From contig CACWZA010000001.1 of NCBI GenBank assembly GCA_902765215.1, positions 62,001-126,000 on the forward strand: 64,000 nucleotides of DNA. The letters run 5' to 3'. Below are positions 36,505-44,000 of the stretch, in pieces; the stretch's first letter is position 1, and each line of letters begins with the position of its first letter. The DNA is from an uncultured bacterium. GTDB lineage: Bacteria; Cyanobacteriota; Vampirovibrionia; Gastranaerophilales; Gastranaerophilaceae. Below the pieces are notes generated by a model. It saw only the letters and a list, made by a program, of their open reading frames with translations. It had not been told where the DNA came from and made no database searches. The translations under genes were made by a program, and so were the position numbers.

Positions 36505-38492
36505 CTATATTGTTTGAATATTAATATCTTTTAAATATTCCCATAACTCATTATAATACTTGCACAATCTTGTATTATCAGAATTGTCACCCTTTGGAAC
36601 AAATATTATAAAACCTTCACGTGCGCGGGTTAGCAAAACCCGATAAGCATTTTTTAGATAACGTCTATTGTCTTCTTTATTTATAGTTTGCCACTTCGAG
36701 CCACTTGGTTTATAACATTCAAAATGTCCATTTTCATAACGATAATCCGCATCCCAACCAACAAGCGCATAATCTATTTCTAAACCTTGAATATCGAATT
36801 CAGTTGCAACTTCTTCCATAAAATACGAGGATTTTATATCGTTTTTCCCTTCCAAAAACCATTTTTCAGGTTTACATTTGCATTCAACCCAAATTCCTTC
36901 TGCACGTAAACGTTTTGCTTGTGAACTTGCAATTAAACCGTACCTGCAATTTTTACCTTCTGTTTGCTTTTTAATCCACTCTTTAGCGATATTTAAATCT
37001 CTTGTCATACAGATTGGATATACTTTTTTGATTTCTTCATATATAGCAGCGGCTTGTTCTTTTTCGTTATTCAACAAATGATGAACAAAATTAGCTACCT
37101 TTTCGCTTCTAAATGATCTTAAGGATATAGACAAATGTAGTTCTTCAACGGTTTTACAATTTAAACCCTCAATTAATTTGTCAAAAGAGTTATTGCCAAC
37201 ATATTCTTCTTCCGTTATTTTGTCTGATACATACACTTTCCATTCAGGATATGAGCGGCGCAGTGAATCGAACCATTCTTGAATTCCAGCTTCACCAGTA
37301 TTTATATCTTGCCCACCGCCAACTAAACAGACTATAACCGCCCAATCTTGGTGTCTATTCATATATTCTATAAGTAATTCAGGTTCACTCATTGAAAGAA
37401 TTTTATGTCGTTTATCATCTGGCAATTTATTAAGTATTGCGGCTTTCTTTTCATTCATAAAATTTGAAAGTTGCGCTTGCTGCCAAGCTCTTTGAGCTTC
37501 ATCAAATATTACAACATTATCAACCGGAGGGATATCTAAACTTTTGAGTGATTCATCCCTAAAATGGTGAATTATTTGAATAAAAGATTTAACATTGTCT
37601 CTTGCTTCACCAATAGGAACACCTGTTCTTTTATTATCATCTCGTGCTAGAGCTTCTCTTAAAACTGAAACAAGCGGTTGATTCCCAGTCAAAAAACAGG
37701 AATAATTTTTACCTGTCGCTTTTTGATTCTCTATTGCAATATTCAAGCCGCTAATGTTTTGCCTGCGCCAGGAACTCCAGTGATAAAGCAAATAGACTTT
37801 TGATGATTTTGTTTTGAATATTCAATTATTTTTTGCACAGCAGTAGATGTCTTTGTTAAATTTTCTGCCGCTTCATTTTGGGAAATATCATCGACTGAAT
37901 GATTATTATATAAAATTTCTGCTGCTTCGATAATTGTAGGAGTCGGAACATAACGAGAATTTAACCATTTATCAAGTTGAATTTGACTACAAAATAATTT
38001 TTTGAACCTATCAAAAATTTTAGTTAAATTATTGCCATTTGTATAGATTACATCATAAACATTGTTTTTATATTTACTGATTTGTAAATCACATTCGGGG
38101 GCGTCTGTTACAATAAGTATTGGAACAATTGTTTTATTATGACTTTCTTCGTGAAAATTTGCTAAGTCTATTGCATAAGTTCTTGCTTGTGTAGCAGCAG
38201 ATCCTGTATAAATTTCATTGCCAACCTTAAATTCCAAAACAAAAATGGTATCATTTAATAATACAACATTATCTATTCTGCCACCAACACGAGGTATTGT
38301 ATATTCAAATATAACGCTACCATCATTATATTTGCTAAGTGCATTTTTAAGTAATCTTATTTGCGCAATCCAAGCATCTTTTTGCTTGCATACAGAATCA
38401 TATTCATCATTTTTAGCAATAATGCCAAATATTTCATCTTCATTTTGATTTAAAAAAGTTTTAATATCATTACTATAAAACGCGCTACACAT
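36505..38492 (-). pseudogene. PD-(D/E)XK nuclease / DUF2075 helicase, frameshifted
   Basis: Two overlapping frames encode one protein of about 660 residues. The first (38492-37743) has a nuclease-like core (GGRIDNVVLLNDTIFVLEFKVG: D and EFK) and reaches Walker A (ITGVPGAGKTLAA) before TGA. The second (37791-36505) resumes at LNIAIENQKATGKNY and contains Walker B (VVIFDEAQRAW) and the DUF2075 end (LKNAYRVLLTRAREGFIIF). One missing base at about 37748, in GCGGCTTGAAT, explains both frames; there is no slippery heptamer. Ribosome binding site GGAAG lies 8 bases before ATG 38492. It directly precedes the retron RNA, so it is a candidate effector, now broken or misassembled. Confidence 0.8.
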
Positions 38493-38635
38493 CTTTCATT
38501 CTTCCTTTATGCCTATTTTAACATGAATATTTTTATCTTTTTTATGCGATATATGTTCTTTTGTAAAATATTTCCTTTTTTTTCGCTTTTCTGATTCCTT
38601 TCATGTATTGTGTTTCCTGATATATGGAGGGGATT

Positions 38636-38845
38636 ATGGAAGAAGCAGGATACAATATTACAAATAAAGAATTTAAGCAGATTAGCAAATGGGCAAAGAA
38701 TGTTTATAATATAGCCGTTATAGTTGATTATTTCGTTAGCAATCAACCTGAAATAGAGGAATGCTACAATCTTGCACCTGTAATAAAAAGTTTAAGAGAT
38801 AACGCAGATTTATTAAATGCGTTTTTTATTGATAACGAAAAATAA
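38636..38845 (+). CDS. Small uncharacterised protein
   Basis: GGAGGGG lies just before ATG 38636 and gives a 69-residue acidic protein (MEEAGYNITNKEFKQISKWA, ending DLLNAFFIDNEK). The predicted structure is all helical. It is divergent from the nuclease-helicase gene, so the two share the 143-base gap 38493-38635. It may be an antitoxin or anti-effector of the system, as many small divergent genes are, but this is a guess. The direct repeat 38852-39044 starts 6 bases after its stop. Confidence 0.6.
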   Translation: MEEAGYNITNKEFKQISKWAKNVYNIAVIVDYFVSNQPEIEECYNLAPVIKSLRDNADLLNAFFIDNEK

Positions 38846-38851
38846 ATTTCA

Positions 38852-39044
38852 ACTTCCGACCATTAAAATTATGCCCACCAAACCGAAAAAGAGCATATTA
38901 TCCGTAAAATAGCACACTACCCCAAAACGCTTGAAAATAGTGAGTAAATAGATTTACTTTGAGAGTAAATAATGAGTAAATTTGAGTAGTTTGCAAATTT
39001 TATATTTCCGTGACTTCCGACCAGATAAACCCCTAATATGAGCG
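38852..39044 (+). repeat. Internal direct repeat, right copy
   Basis: Second copy of the element at 32583-32816: ACTTCCGACCATT (38852-38864), GAGAGTAAATAATGAGTAAA (38961-38980) and ACTTCCGACC followed by ACCCCTA and GAGCGG (39013-39044). The spacing between blocks differs by about 45 bases. Together with the left copy it frames the cargo genes. Confidence 0.65.
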
Positions 39045-39045
39045 G

Positions 39046-39101
39046 GTTTCGGCAATTATTTGCAAACTATCTGCAATTGGCAAACTACTCTACTTTCTAC
39101 A
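39046..39101 (-). repeat. Transposon right end
   Basis: Read inward on the minus strand it begins TGTAGAAAGTAGAGTAGTTT and then contains CAGATAGTTTGCA, the same block as in the left end. It abuts direct repeat B at 39102. Confidence 0.6.
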
Positions 39102-39260
39102 TCGCTCTCGCCAATCAACATCAGCCATTAAAAAAGAGGGGATAAACCTCTCTTTTTTAATGGCGGGAACGACGAGGCTCACTGTGTCTGTTTGCGAACA
39201 GCAAAAGGTGACTAAATGTCACATTTTGCGTTGAGTCATAATATAATTTTTGAGTATCTG
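39102..39260. repeat. Long direct repeat B, right flank of the transposon
   Basis: 159-base copy of 29075-29307, lacking its internal 74-base block. It contains the same terminator hairpin (39128-39158) and tRNA-Asp 3' fragment (TGGCGGGAACGACGAGGCTC). Its left edge is the transposon right end, and its right edge (GAGTATCTG) matches the sequence immediately before the transposon left end. Confidence 0.85.
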
Positions 39261-39274
39261 AATGAGCAAATAGA

Positions 39275-39306
39275 GGGAGCGACCGTAGGTCGCGAGTTTG
39301 AGCTCA
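39275..39306 (+). pseudogene. Truncated tRNA-Asp remnant, inverted
   Basis: On the plus strand GGGAGCG (the tRNA-Asp 5' end) is joined to GGTCGCGAGTTTGAGCTC, which matches the T-arm region of the intact tRNA (GGTCGCGAGTTCGAGCCTC). The middle of the gene is deleted. It is inverted relative to the intact gene and can pair with it. Confidence 0.5.
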
Positions 39307-39320
39307 TCATTTTTGTATTA

Positions 39321-39352
39321 AAAAAAGAGATATCTTTCGATATCTCTTTTTT
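39321..39352 (-). terminator. Terminator of tRNA-Asp
   Basis: AAAAAAGAGATATC and GATATCTCTTTTTT pair around TTTC, directly after the tRNA 3' end on the minus strand. Confidence 0.85.
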
Positions 39353-39354
39353 AA

Positions 39355-39432
39355 TGGCGGGAACGACGAGGCTCGAACTCGCGACCTCATGCGTGACAGG
39401 CATGCGCTCTAACCAAACTGAGCTACGCTCCC
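39355..39432 (-). tRNA. tRNA-Asp (GTC)
   Basis: 78 bases including an encoded CCA. Acceptor GGGAGCG pairs with CGTTCCC; D-arm GCTC/GAGC; anticodon stem CATGC/GCATG around CTGTCAC, anticodon GTC for aspartate; T-arm GCGAG TTCGAGC CTCGT. Discriminator G. A terminator follows. Fragments of this gene lie at 29132-29152, 39158-39180, 39275-39306 and 39515-39548, so the locus has been a repeated insertion or recombination target. Confidence 0.97.
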
Positions 39433-39514
39433 ATATTCAATTATCATTTTGTTTGCTATACCTCAGTTTGCTTAGAGCAATGTTTAAACTTTCGTTCGTC
39501 TTTGACTCACTGAG

Positions 39515-39548
39515 CCAAACTGAGCTACGCTCCCATATTCAATTATCA
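39515..39548 (-). repeat. Duplicated 5' part of tRNA-Asp
   Basis: A 34-base exact copy of 39413-39446, covering the first 20 bases of the tRNA gene and 14 bases upstream. The rest of the tRNA is missing. The gap 39549-39688 is AT-rich, with ACCCC/GGGGT hairpin sequence towards its end. Confidence 0.75.
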
Positions 39549-39721
39549 ACAGCCATAATAATCGGCTGTGAAACTATAATATAATAAGCAAAATAATTTT
39601 GCAAGCATTTTTTTATTAAATAAATTATTGTTTTTAAGGGGTAATATATAAAACGCCCCTCACCCGATTATCTAACCGTTTACCCCTACGACCGATTCTG
39701 ACGGGGTGTTTTTGTATAATT

Positions 39722-39847
39722 AAACTGATGGGTGAATCGCCCAATCACGAAGAATATGAGGGACGATATTTTCGTCTGCAAGCAGACGAAAATGCTTCGT
39801 ACTCTCACGAAGAAACCGATCTGATTATCAGGTCGGTTTTCTTCTTT
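39722..39847 (+). ncRNA. Structured RNA element, copy 2
   Basis: Plus strand. The conserved upstream block CGACCGATTCTGACGGGGTG (39689-39708) matches 18 of 20 bases of copy 1 and is followed by TATAAT (39715-39720). The RNA has a GGG...CCC hairpin (39728-39745), then CACGAAGAATATGAGGGACGA. Next is a perfect stem ATTTTCGTCTGC/GCAGACGAAAAT (39768-39793), extended outward by GAGGGACGA/TCGTACTCTC. It ends with a terminator (AAACCGATCTGAT/ATCAGGTCGGTTT, then CTTCTTTTT). It converges on the retron-like RT gene and its terminator overlaps that gene's stop. It could be an msd-like template, an antisense regulator, or an independent small RNA. Confidence 0.6.
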
Positions 39848-40720
39848 TTAAATTATTTCTTTTAACACATTTAACTTTTTAGAATATTTCCTAAATTTCA
39901 TATAGGTTTTTATATCAACCGATTTTGCATAATTCATATACCCCTTTAACCTGTTAAGATCAGACTCAGGGAACAATGCGTATTTTTGCGGTCTCGGAAC
40001 AATATACCCGTTTGCCATCGCACAGTGATAAATCATTGCTCTTATTTTTCTTCGCAATGTTTTCGGGATACGAACTTCCTTATTAACAACAATTCCCAAC
40101 ACATTCTGCTGTTTATTCGCTGATATATACCTCGTTTTCTTTTTATTCACCCTAAACCCAAAATCCTGTACAATATCAGAAATATAATACTCAACCGAGT
40201 TAAGTGAATTTTTGCTATCGGCAGAAAAGGTCAAATCGTCCATATATCTGGAATATGTGACATCATGCCAGTTACAGTAATCTTTTATTCTTCTGTCCAA
40301 CGGCAGAAAACAAGCATTTGCAATATGTGCAGAAGTCGGAGCCCCGACAGGTAATTTATTGGAAATAGTTACCAAATCGACCAGATAATCAGTCACAACA
40401 GAACTTCTGTAAGGGAAAAGCCTGCTAATAACATTCCTGATATCTTCAAACCGGACTGAACCGTAAAAATCTTTGATATCCATCTTTAACACCCATTTTT
40501 TGCCGGAATGAACTTTCGCGCATTTATTGGTAGTCAATTCAAGCGGATAAACCCAGTTTATATACTTTTTAAGATACCTTTGAGCCCGTTTTAACCCCTC
40601 ACACGGGCTATAAATAATACGATTTTTAACCTTATATACATCATAAGATACCGAATATATCTCAAGCTCCGGACGTACTCTAAGGAAATATTCAAGCTCC
40701 AAAATTTTATCAGAACACAT
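39848..40720 (-). CDS. Retron-type reverse transcriptase, second copy
   Basis: A compact 290-residue RT. Motifs in order: CAKVH (variant of the retron NAxxH, near residue 65), VLKMDIKDFYGSV, LPVGAPTSAHIANACFLPLD, the catalytic TYSRYMDDLTFSADS (about residue 158, YMDD), then FRVNKKKTRYISANKQQNVLGIVVNKEVRIPKTL, where VLG replaces the retron VTG. There is no maturase or thumb X domain, so it is not a group II intron enzyme. It starts inside the end of the DnaB-like gene (11-base overlap), so the two are translated as a pair. No msr-msd RNA is seen directly upstream; candidates are the leader hairpin at 41590-41627 and the convergent RNA at 39722-39847. Confidence 0.85.
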   Translation of the reverse strand: MCSDKILELEYFLRVRPELEIYSVSYDVYKVKNRIIYSPCEGLKRAQRYLKKYINWVYPLELTTNKCAKVHSGKKWVLKMDIKDFYGSVRFEDIRNVISRLFPYRSSVVTDYLVDLVTISNKLPVGAPTSAHIANACFLPLDRRIKDYCNWHDVTYSRYMDDLTFSADSKNSLNSVEYYISDIVQDFGFRVNKKKTRYISANKQQNVLGIVVNKEVRIPKTLRRKIRAMIYHCAMANGYIVPRPQKYALFPESDLNRLKGYMNYAKSVDIKTYMKFRKYSKKLNVLKEII

Positions 40721-41564
40721 AAGGGGTCCTCACTTTCGGAGAGAATTTGCAGCACGCAATATTAAAAATCAAACGAACAGTACCTACTACCCCAAACATA
40801 TTTTTAGCAACTATTATTTCCGTTTCACCCTTTTCAGATACCGAATCTTCACTGTTACCATAATATTCAGAACGATAAATAAACATCACAACATCAGAAA
40901 GTGCCTCAATAGAAGAAGAACCCCTCAAATCTGACAGCAATGGACGATTATCCGCACGCATTTCAGGTGCGCGAGTCAGTTGTGAAAGCATGAATATTAT
41001 AACCCCATTATCTTTTGCAATCTTACTCAAAGACTTCATTATATCTTCTATCTGAAAATTCCTGTCTTTCTTTGATTTTGTATCTAACAACTGCAAATAA
41101 TCTATACAGACAAAATCAGGTTTATGCTTTTTAACAGCAGCATCGATTTCTTCAAGTGATACAAGGGAATCATCATTTATATACAATTCCCATTCTGTCA
41201 TTTTCCCGATAGAATCAGCAAGTTTTTCCCAGTCAGAGGCCTGCATATTTCCCGAACGGATACGCTGAGAATCGATTTCCGCATTAATACACAACATCCG
41301 CTGAACTGCCTGTGTTTTTGCGTACTGAAGAGAAAAAAGTAAAATCTTTTTCTTTTTCTCAATTAAATTCTGAATTATAGAATACATAAACGATGTTTTC
41401 CCCATGGCAGGTCTGCCTGCAATTGTAACAACTCCGCCTCTGAATTCATACATCATATCATCCAAATCCTCGAACCCCGTCAACACAAAATGTCCTGATT
41501 TATATTGCTTTTCTATCTGCTCATAAGCTTCCGGGATAATATCTTTTATCTGCTCTTCTGTCAT
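40710..41564 (-). CDS. DnaB-like RecA-fold ATPase without DnaB N-terminal domain
   Basis: AAGGAGG precedes ATG 41564; 284 residues. It matches the C-terminal helicase domain of DnaB: Walker A GRPAMGKTSFMYSII (about residues 48-62), Walker B PDFVCIDYLQLLD (about 150-162), IFMLSQLTRAPEMRADNRPL, and DLRGSSSIEALSDVVMFIYR, which holds the DnaB arginine-finger region. The N-terminal primase-binding domain and most of the linker are absent, so it is not the replicative helicase. Pairing with the RT (overlapping by 11 bases) suggests a dedicated ATPase for that system. Confidence 0.85.
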   Translation of the reverse strand: MTEEQIKDIIPEAYEQIEKQYKSGHFVLTGFEDLDDMMYEFRGGVVTIAGRPAMGKTSFMYSIIQNLIEKKKKILLFSLQYAKTQAVQRMLCINAEIDSQRIRSGNMQASDWEKLADSIGKMTEWELYINDDSLVSLEEIDAAVKKHKPDFVCIDYLQLLDTKSKKDRNFQIEDIMKSLSKIAKDNGVIIFMLSQLTRAPEMRADNRPLLSDLRGSSSIEALSDVVMFIYRSEYYGNSEDSVSEKGETEIIVAKNMFGVVGTVRLIFNIACCKFSPKVRTPYVF

Positions 41565-41589
41565 AACAATTCCTCCTTTTTGTGTACAT

Positions 41590-41627
41590 TGTCCCATACC
41601 GATACGACAAAATCGGTCGGGGGAACA
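41590..41627 (-). promoter_or_regulatory. Hairpin leader of the DnaB-like/RT pair
   Basis: Within the leader CCGAT/ATCGG (41599-41616) stacks inside TGTTCCC/GGGACA (41590-41627). It lies about 26 bases before the start codon. It may regulate the pair or form part of the RT's RNA; the sequence does not decide. Confidence 0.4.
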
Positions 41628-41695
41628 TGCCATAAAAAATATCCGCAAATTTTATTTTCAGATGCGTTAAAACAATATAGAGGAAGGTTATTTTC

Positions 41696-43351
41696 ATGAA
41701 AGTATCAGCTATCACAACTGCACAAATAACACCAAAAGAACTGTTAGACAGATTTAAAAAAGGGGAACGCCCCGATTTCGAGAACAACGACGACAAAATG
41801 CAGGGCGAACTTGATGCGCTTGCAGAAAAATATAAGCAGACATTATCTGTTGCCGATAAAGTAAAAATTCTTGATAAAGAACGCGAAATGATGTTTGAGG
41901 AACTGAAAAAGCCCGAACTTACCCTTGCAAGAAATTATCCCGAAATAGCATACGCTCTTATGGGCGAAAAAGATATCAAAATGAATGAGTTTGATGACAT
42001 TCTCAGACTCATGAATATTACGGGACTTCAGAGAGAAAGTGAAATGTATATCAATAAGCCAAAAATAACCGAACAAAATATAGACACATTAAAAGATGCC
42101 TATCTTCAGTTAAGCGAAGAAAACAACGCAGGGTTAAGGGCAAAAAGTTTTATCCCTGATTTACTCTACACCTACAAAAACGGCAACCCTGAGCTCTCGG
42201 ATAAAATCAGCGATACTCTGAAATATCTGTATGAACATACGGAGCACCCCGTTTTAAAAGACGAAATAAAAGGTTCTAATAACGAACACACCCTTAATTA
42301 TTGCCTTAACGAAATAAATAACAAAGACAGTGATGTTGAATACTTCTTCAATAAAGCAATGCTGAAAGCAGACAGAAAAGAACCTCGGGTGAATGCTCTT
42401 GTAAACGGATTTCTGAAACTTGACGATGTACCTGATAACATAAGACGCAGGGCAATTCTCGGAGCAGGTAAATTCAGAAGCGATGAAAACTTTGAAATAA
42501 TAAAGAAAATAGCACTGGATACAACAGAACCCGATATCAGAAAAAGAGAATTTGCTATACAATCATCAGCACTCTACCTTAAAGAAAAACCTGAAGATGT
42601 AAAGCAAATTATGGATACGGTTTCAAAAGAGGACACAATATTTGCACAGTTAGGAAGAATTTTAAAGGATAAAATCAACGGAAACTACCACGGACAAGCA
42701 AACAGAGAACTAAACTATGCAGGTATAAAGGACAAAAGACTAAAGGATTTTAAACACAATTTTAAAAATTTCTACCTGACAACAGAACCATTATCAATAA
42801 AGAAAACCAACTCGCTGCAGTTGAATACGATGCCTTATCTGAACCAACTGAAAACACTTGCTAAAACAAGAAAATACATGATTATCGGCTCAGATGATAC
42901 TATAACAAAATATCTTCAGGACGGTATCGGCGCCAGATATATCTTCCCCGGGGCAATCTATAATTCAGGGCCTTTTTATGATGCCTACGACGGACTAAAC
43001 ACAACGGAAATTAATATTATGAGCGCAAAAAGACTGGGTGACACTTACCACCAAAATCAGGTGGCACATGAAACAGGACACACCCTTCATTCAATGTTTG
43101 ACGAAGAAGATTCTAAACTAATAGATACCCTCTTTGAAAAAGCAAACGAAAAAGATATCACTCTCGATTATTATGCGCAGGCAAATTCACACGAATACTT
43201 TGCTCAGGGTTGCGATGCCTACACTTCGCACTACAAACCGCATAAGTATTTACTCGAAGACAACCCTATCGGACACACCGTTTATGAACTCATGGACAAA
43301 GATCCCGATTTATACAAATTCATTAAAAAAGTAGTTAAAAAATATCGTTAA
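41696..43351 (+). CDS. Lethal-factor-like zinc metalloprotease with helical repeats
   Basis: A 551-residue protein beginning MKVSAITTAQITPKELLDRF, without a classical signal peptide. Residues about 80-330 are all-helical and repeat-like (HEAT-type pairs such as NIRRRAILGAGKFR, PDIRKREFAIQSSALYL). The C-terminal part has HETGHTLHSMF (about 459-469, the HExxH zinc motif) and about 40 residues on HEYFAQGCDAYTSHYKPH. The pair HExxH plus ExFAxxF resembles the anthrax-lethal-factor-like (ATLF) protease domain. AGGAAGG precedes the ATG. It is divergent from the RT pair. A secreted or toxin-like role is possible but not shown. Confidence 0.75.
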   Translation: MKVSAITTAQITPKELLDRFKKGERPDFENNDDKMQGELDALAEKYKQTLSVADKVKILDKEREMMFEELKKPELTLARNYPEIAYALMGEKDIKMNEFDDILRLMNITGLQRESEMYINKPKITEQNIDTLKDAYLQLSEENNAGLRAKSFIPDLLYTYKNGNPELSDKISDTLKYLYEHTEHPVLKDEIKGSNNEHTLNYCLNEINNKDSDVEYFFNKAMLKADRKEPRVNALVNGFLKLDDVPDNIRRRAILGAGKFRSDENFEIIKKIALDTTEPDIRKREFAIQSSALYLKEKPEDVKQIMDTVSKEDTIFAQLGRILKDKINGNYHGQANRELNYAGIKDKRLKDFKHNFKNFYLTTEPLSIKKTNSLQLNTMPYLNQLKTLAKTRKYMIIGSDDTITKYLQDGIGARYIFPGAIYNSGPFYDAYDGLNTTEINIMSAKRLGDTYHQNQVAHETGHTLHSMFDEEDSKLIDTLFEKANEKDITLDYYAQANSHEYFAQGCDAYTSHYKPHKYLLEDNPIGHTVYELMDKDPDLYKFIKKVVKKYR

Positions 43352-43354
43352 TAA

Positions 43355-43597
43355 CTATAAATTCATTGAATCAATCGTAATTCCGTCAAGGGATGCCAGC
43401 GCTTTTTTCAGCGGAACAACTTCACTTCCGTCCACTATTTCCAATATGATTATTCCATGGCTTGAACAACTTGTTGCACAATTACTGTGCAAACCTACTC
43501 TTGTTCTGATAATACAGCCGTATTTAGAAATAATATCCTGAAAAACAGGGGAAGTTGATAACCTGTTTGGAATTTTTACACCTAATATTAAAGTCAT
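43355..43597 (-). CDS. TM1266-family iron-only hydrogenase system regulator
   Basis: An 80-residue ferredoxin-fold protein resembling the TM1266 family, found with [FeFe]-hydrogenase maturation genes. Features are TLILGVKIPNRLSTSPVFQD, CIIRTRVGLH and the C-terminal LKKALASLDGITIDSM. It has three Cys residues in the middle (NCATSCSSHG), which could bind metal. It converges with the metalloprotease gene. No hydrogenase gene is in the window; the organism probably has one elsewhere. Assignment rests on overall pattern. Confidence 0.7.
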   Translation of the reverse strand: MTLILGVKIPNRLSTSPVFQDIISKYGCIIRTRVGLHSNCATSCSSHGIIILEIVDGSEVVPLKKALASLDGITIDSMNL

Positions 43598-43655
43598 ACT
43601 CTATTTTATATGACATCAAAAATAAAACATTAGCCTTAAGGGTAATAAAACAAGA

Positions 43656-44000
43656 CTAATTTAAAGACTCTTTATCCAACAACCCCTGAATACCACGTTG
43701 CTGTTCCTGTTTCAAAAATTCGCAATCTGCTTCGAGTCTTTTATCATCCATTTTGTCAATAAGCTCCTGAATATCACTAAACTGTTTCAGTTCAAAACCA
43801 ACCTCAGCGAGCAGAACGCAATCGTTACATAATCTGTATTGCCCGTACTGGATAGAGCCCGCAAGCGGAGCTTCCTGACCGCAGGCATCACACTGGAAAT
43901 ATTCATTAGCACTGTCAGGGTTATCTTCAATATCGTCTAAACGCATTTGTTCGACGACTTTTTGCATTTCTTCAATAACTTCTTCTTTGCTCTTTGCCAT
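43656..44000 (-). CDS. Small zinc-finger protein
   Basis: A 114-residue protein with two CxxC knuckles (CDACGQEAPLA, then LCNDCVLLAEVGF, about residues 37-65) flanked by acidic helices. It looks like a small zinc-ribbon protein; no family recognised. Its ATG overlaps or abuts the pdxJ stop (44000), so it is probably co-translated with pdxJ, which gives no clear clue to function. Confidence 0.65.
   Translation of the reverse strand: MAKSKEEVIEEMQKVVEQMRLDDIEDNPDSANEYFQCDACGQEAPLAGSIQYGQYRLCNDCVLLAEVGFELKQFSDIQELIDKMDDKRLEADCEFLKQEQQRGIQGLLDKESLN

Larger units (their letters stand above)
29308..39101. mobile_element. Mu/Tn7-type transposon with retron cargo, about 9.8 kb
   Basis: Bounded by 5'-TGTA (29308) and TACA-3' (39101). 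It carries a DDE transposase of the MuA/TnsB kind (30546-32540), an AAA+ target-selection ATPase (29808-30542), two small genes, then cargo: a Fic protein, a small HTH protein, a retron RT with its RNA, a frameshifted nuclease-helicase and a 69-residue protein. Both ends contain AGATAGTTTGCA in opposite orientation, about 28-29 bases in. Several further AGACAG and TTTTTGGTA motifs lie inside and are probable transposase sites. No integrase of tyrosine or serine type is visible. Ends are inferred from TG/CA and from the edges of the flanking repeats. Confidence 0.7.

Noticed and set aside
37740-37795. Programmed frameshift in the helicase gene
   Set aside because: No slippery heptamer or downstream stem; a plain single-base deletion or error explains it better.
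32583-39044. CRISPR-like repeats in the cargo region
   Set aside because: There are only two copies of each block, with unequal spacing and no short regular spacers; no cas genes.
39848-40720. Diversity-generating retroelement or group II intron RT
   Set aside because: No template/variable repeat pair or accessory variability gene is visible nearby, no intron domain V/VI fold, and no maturase domain; motifs fit retron-type RTs.
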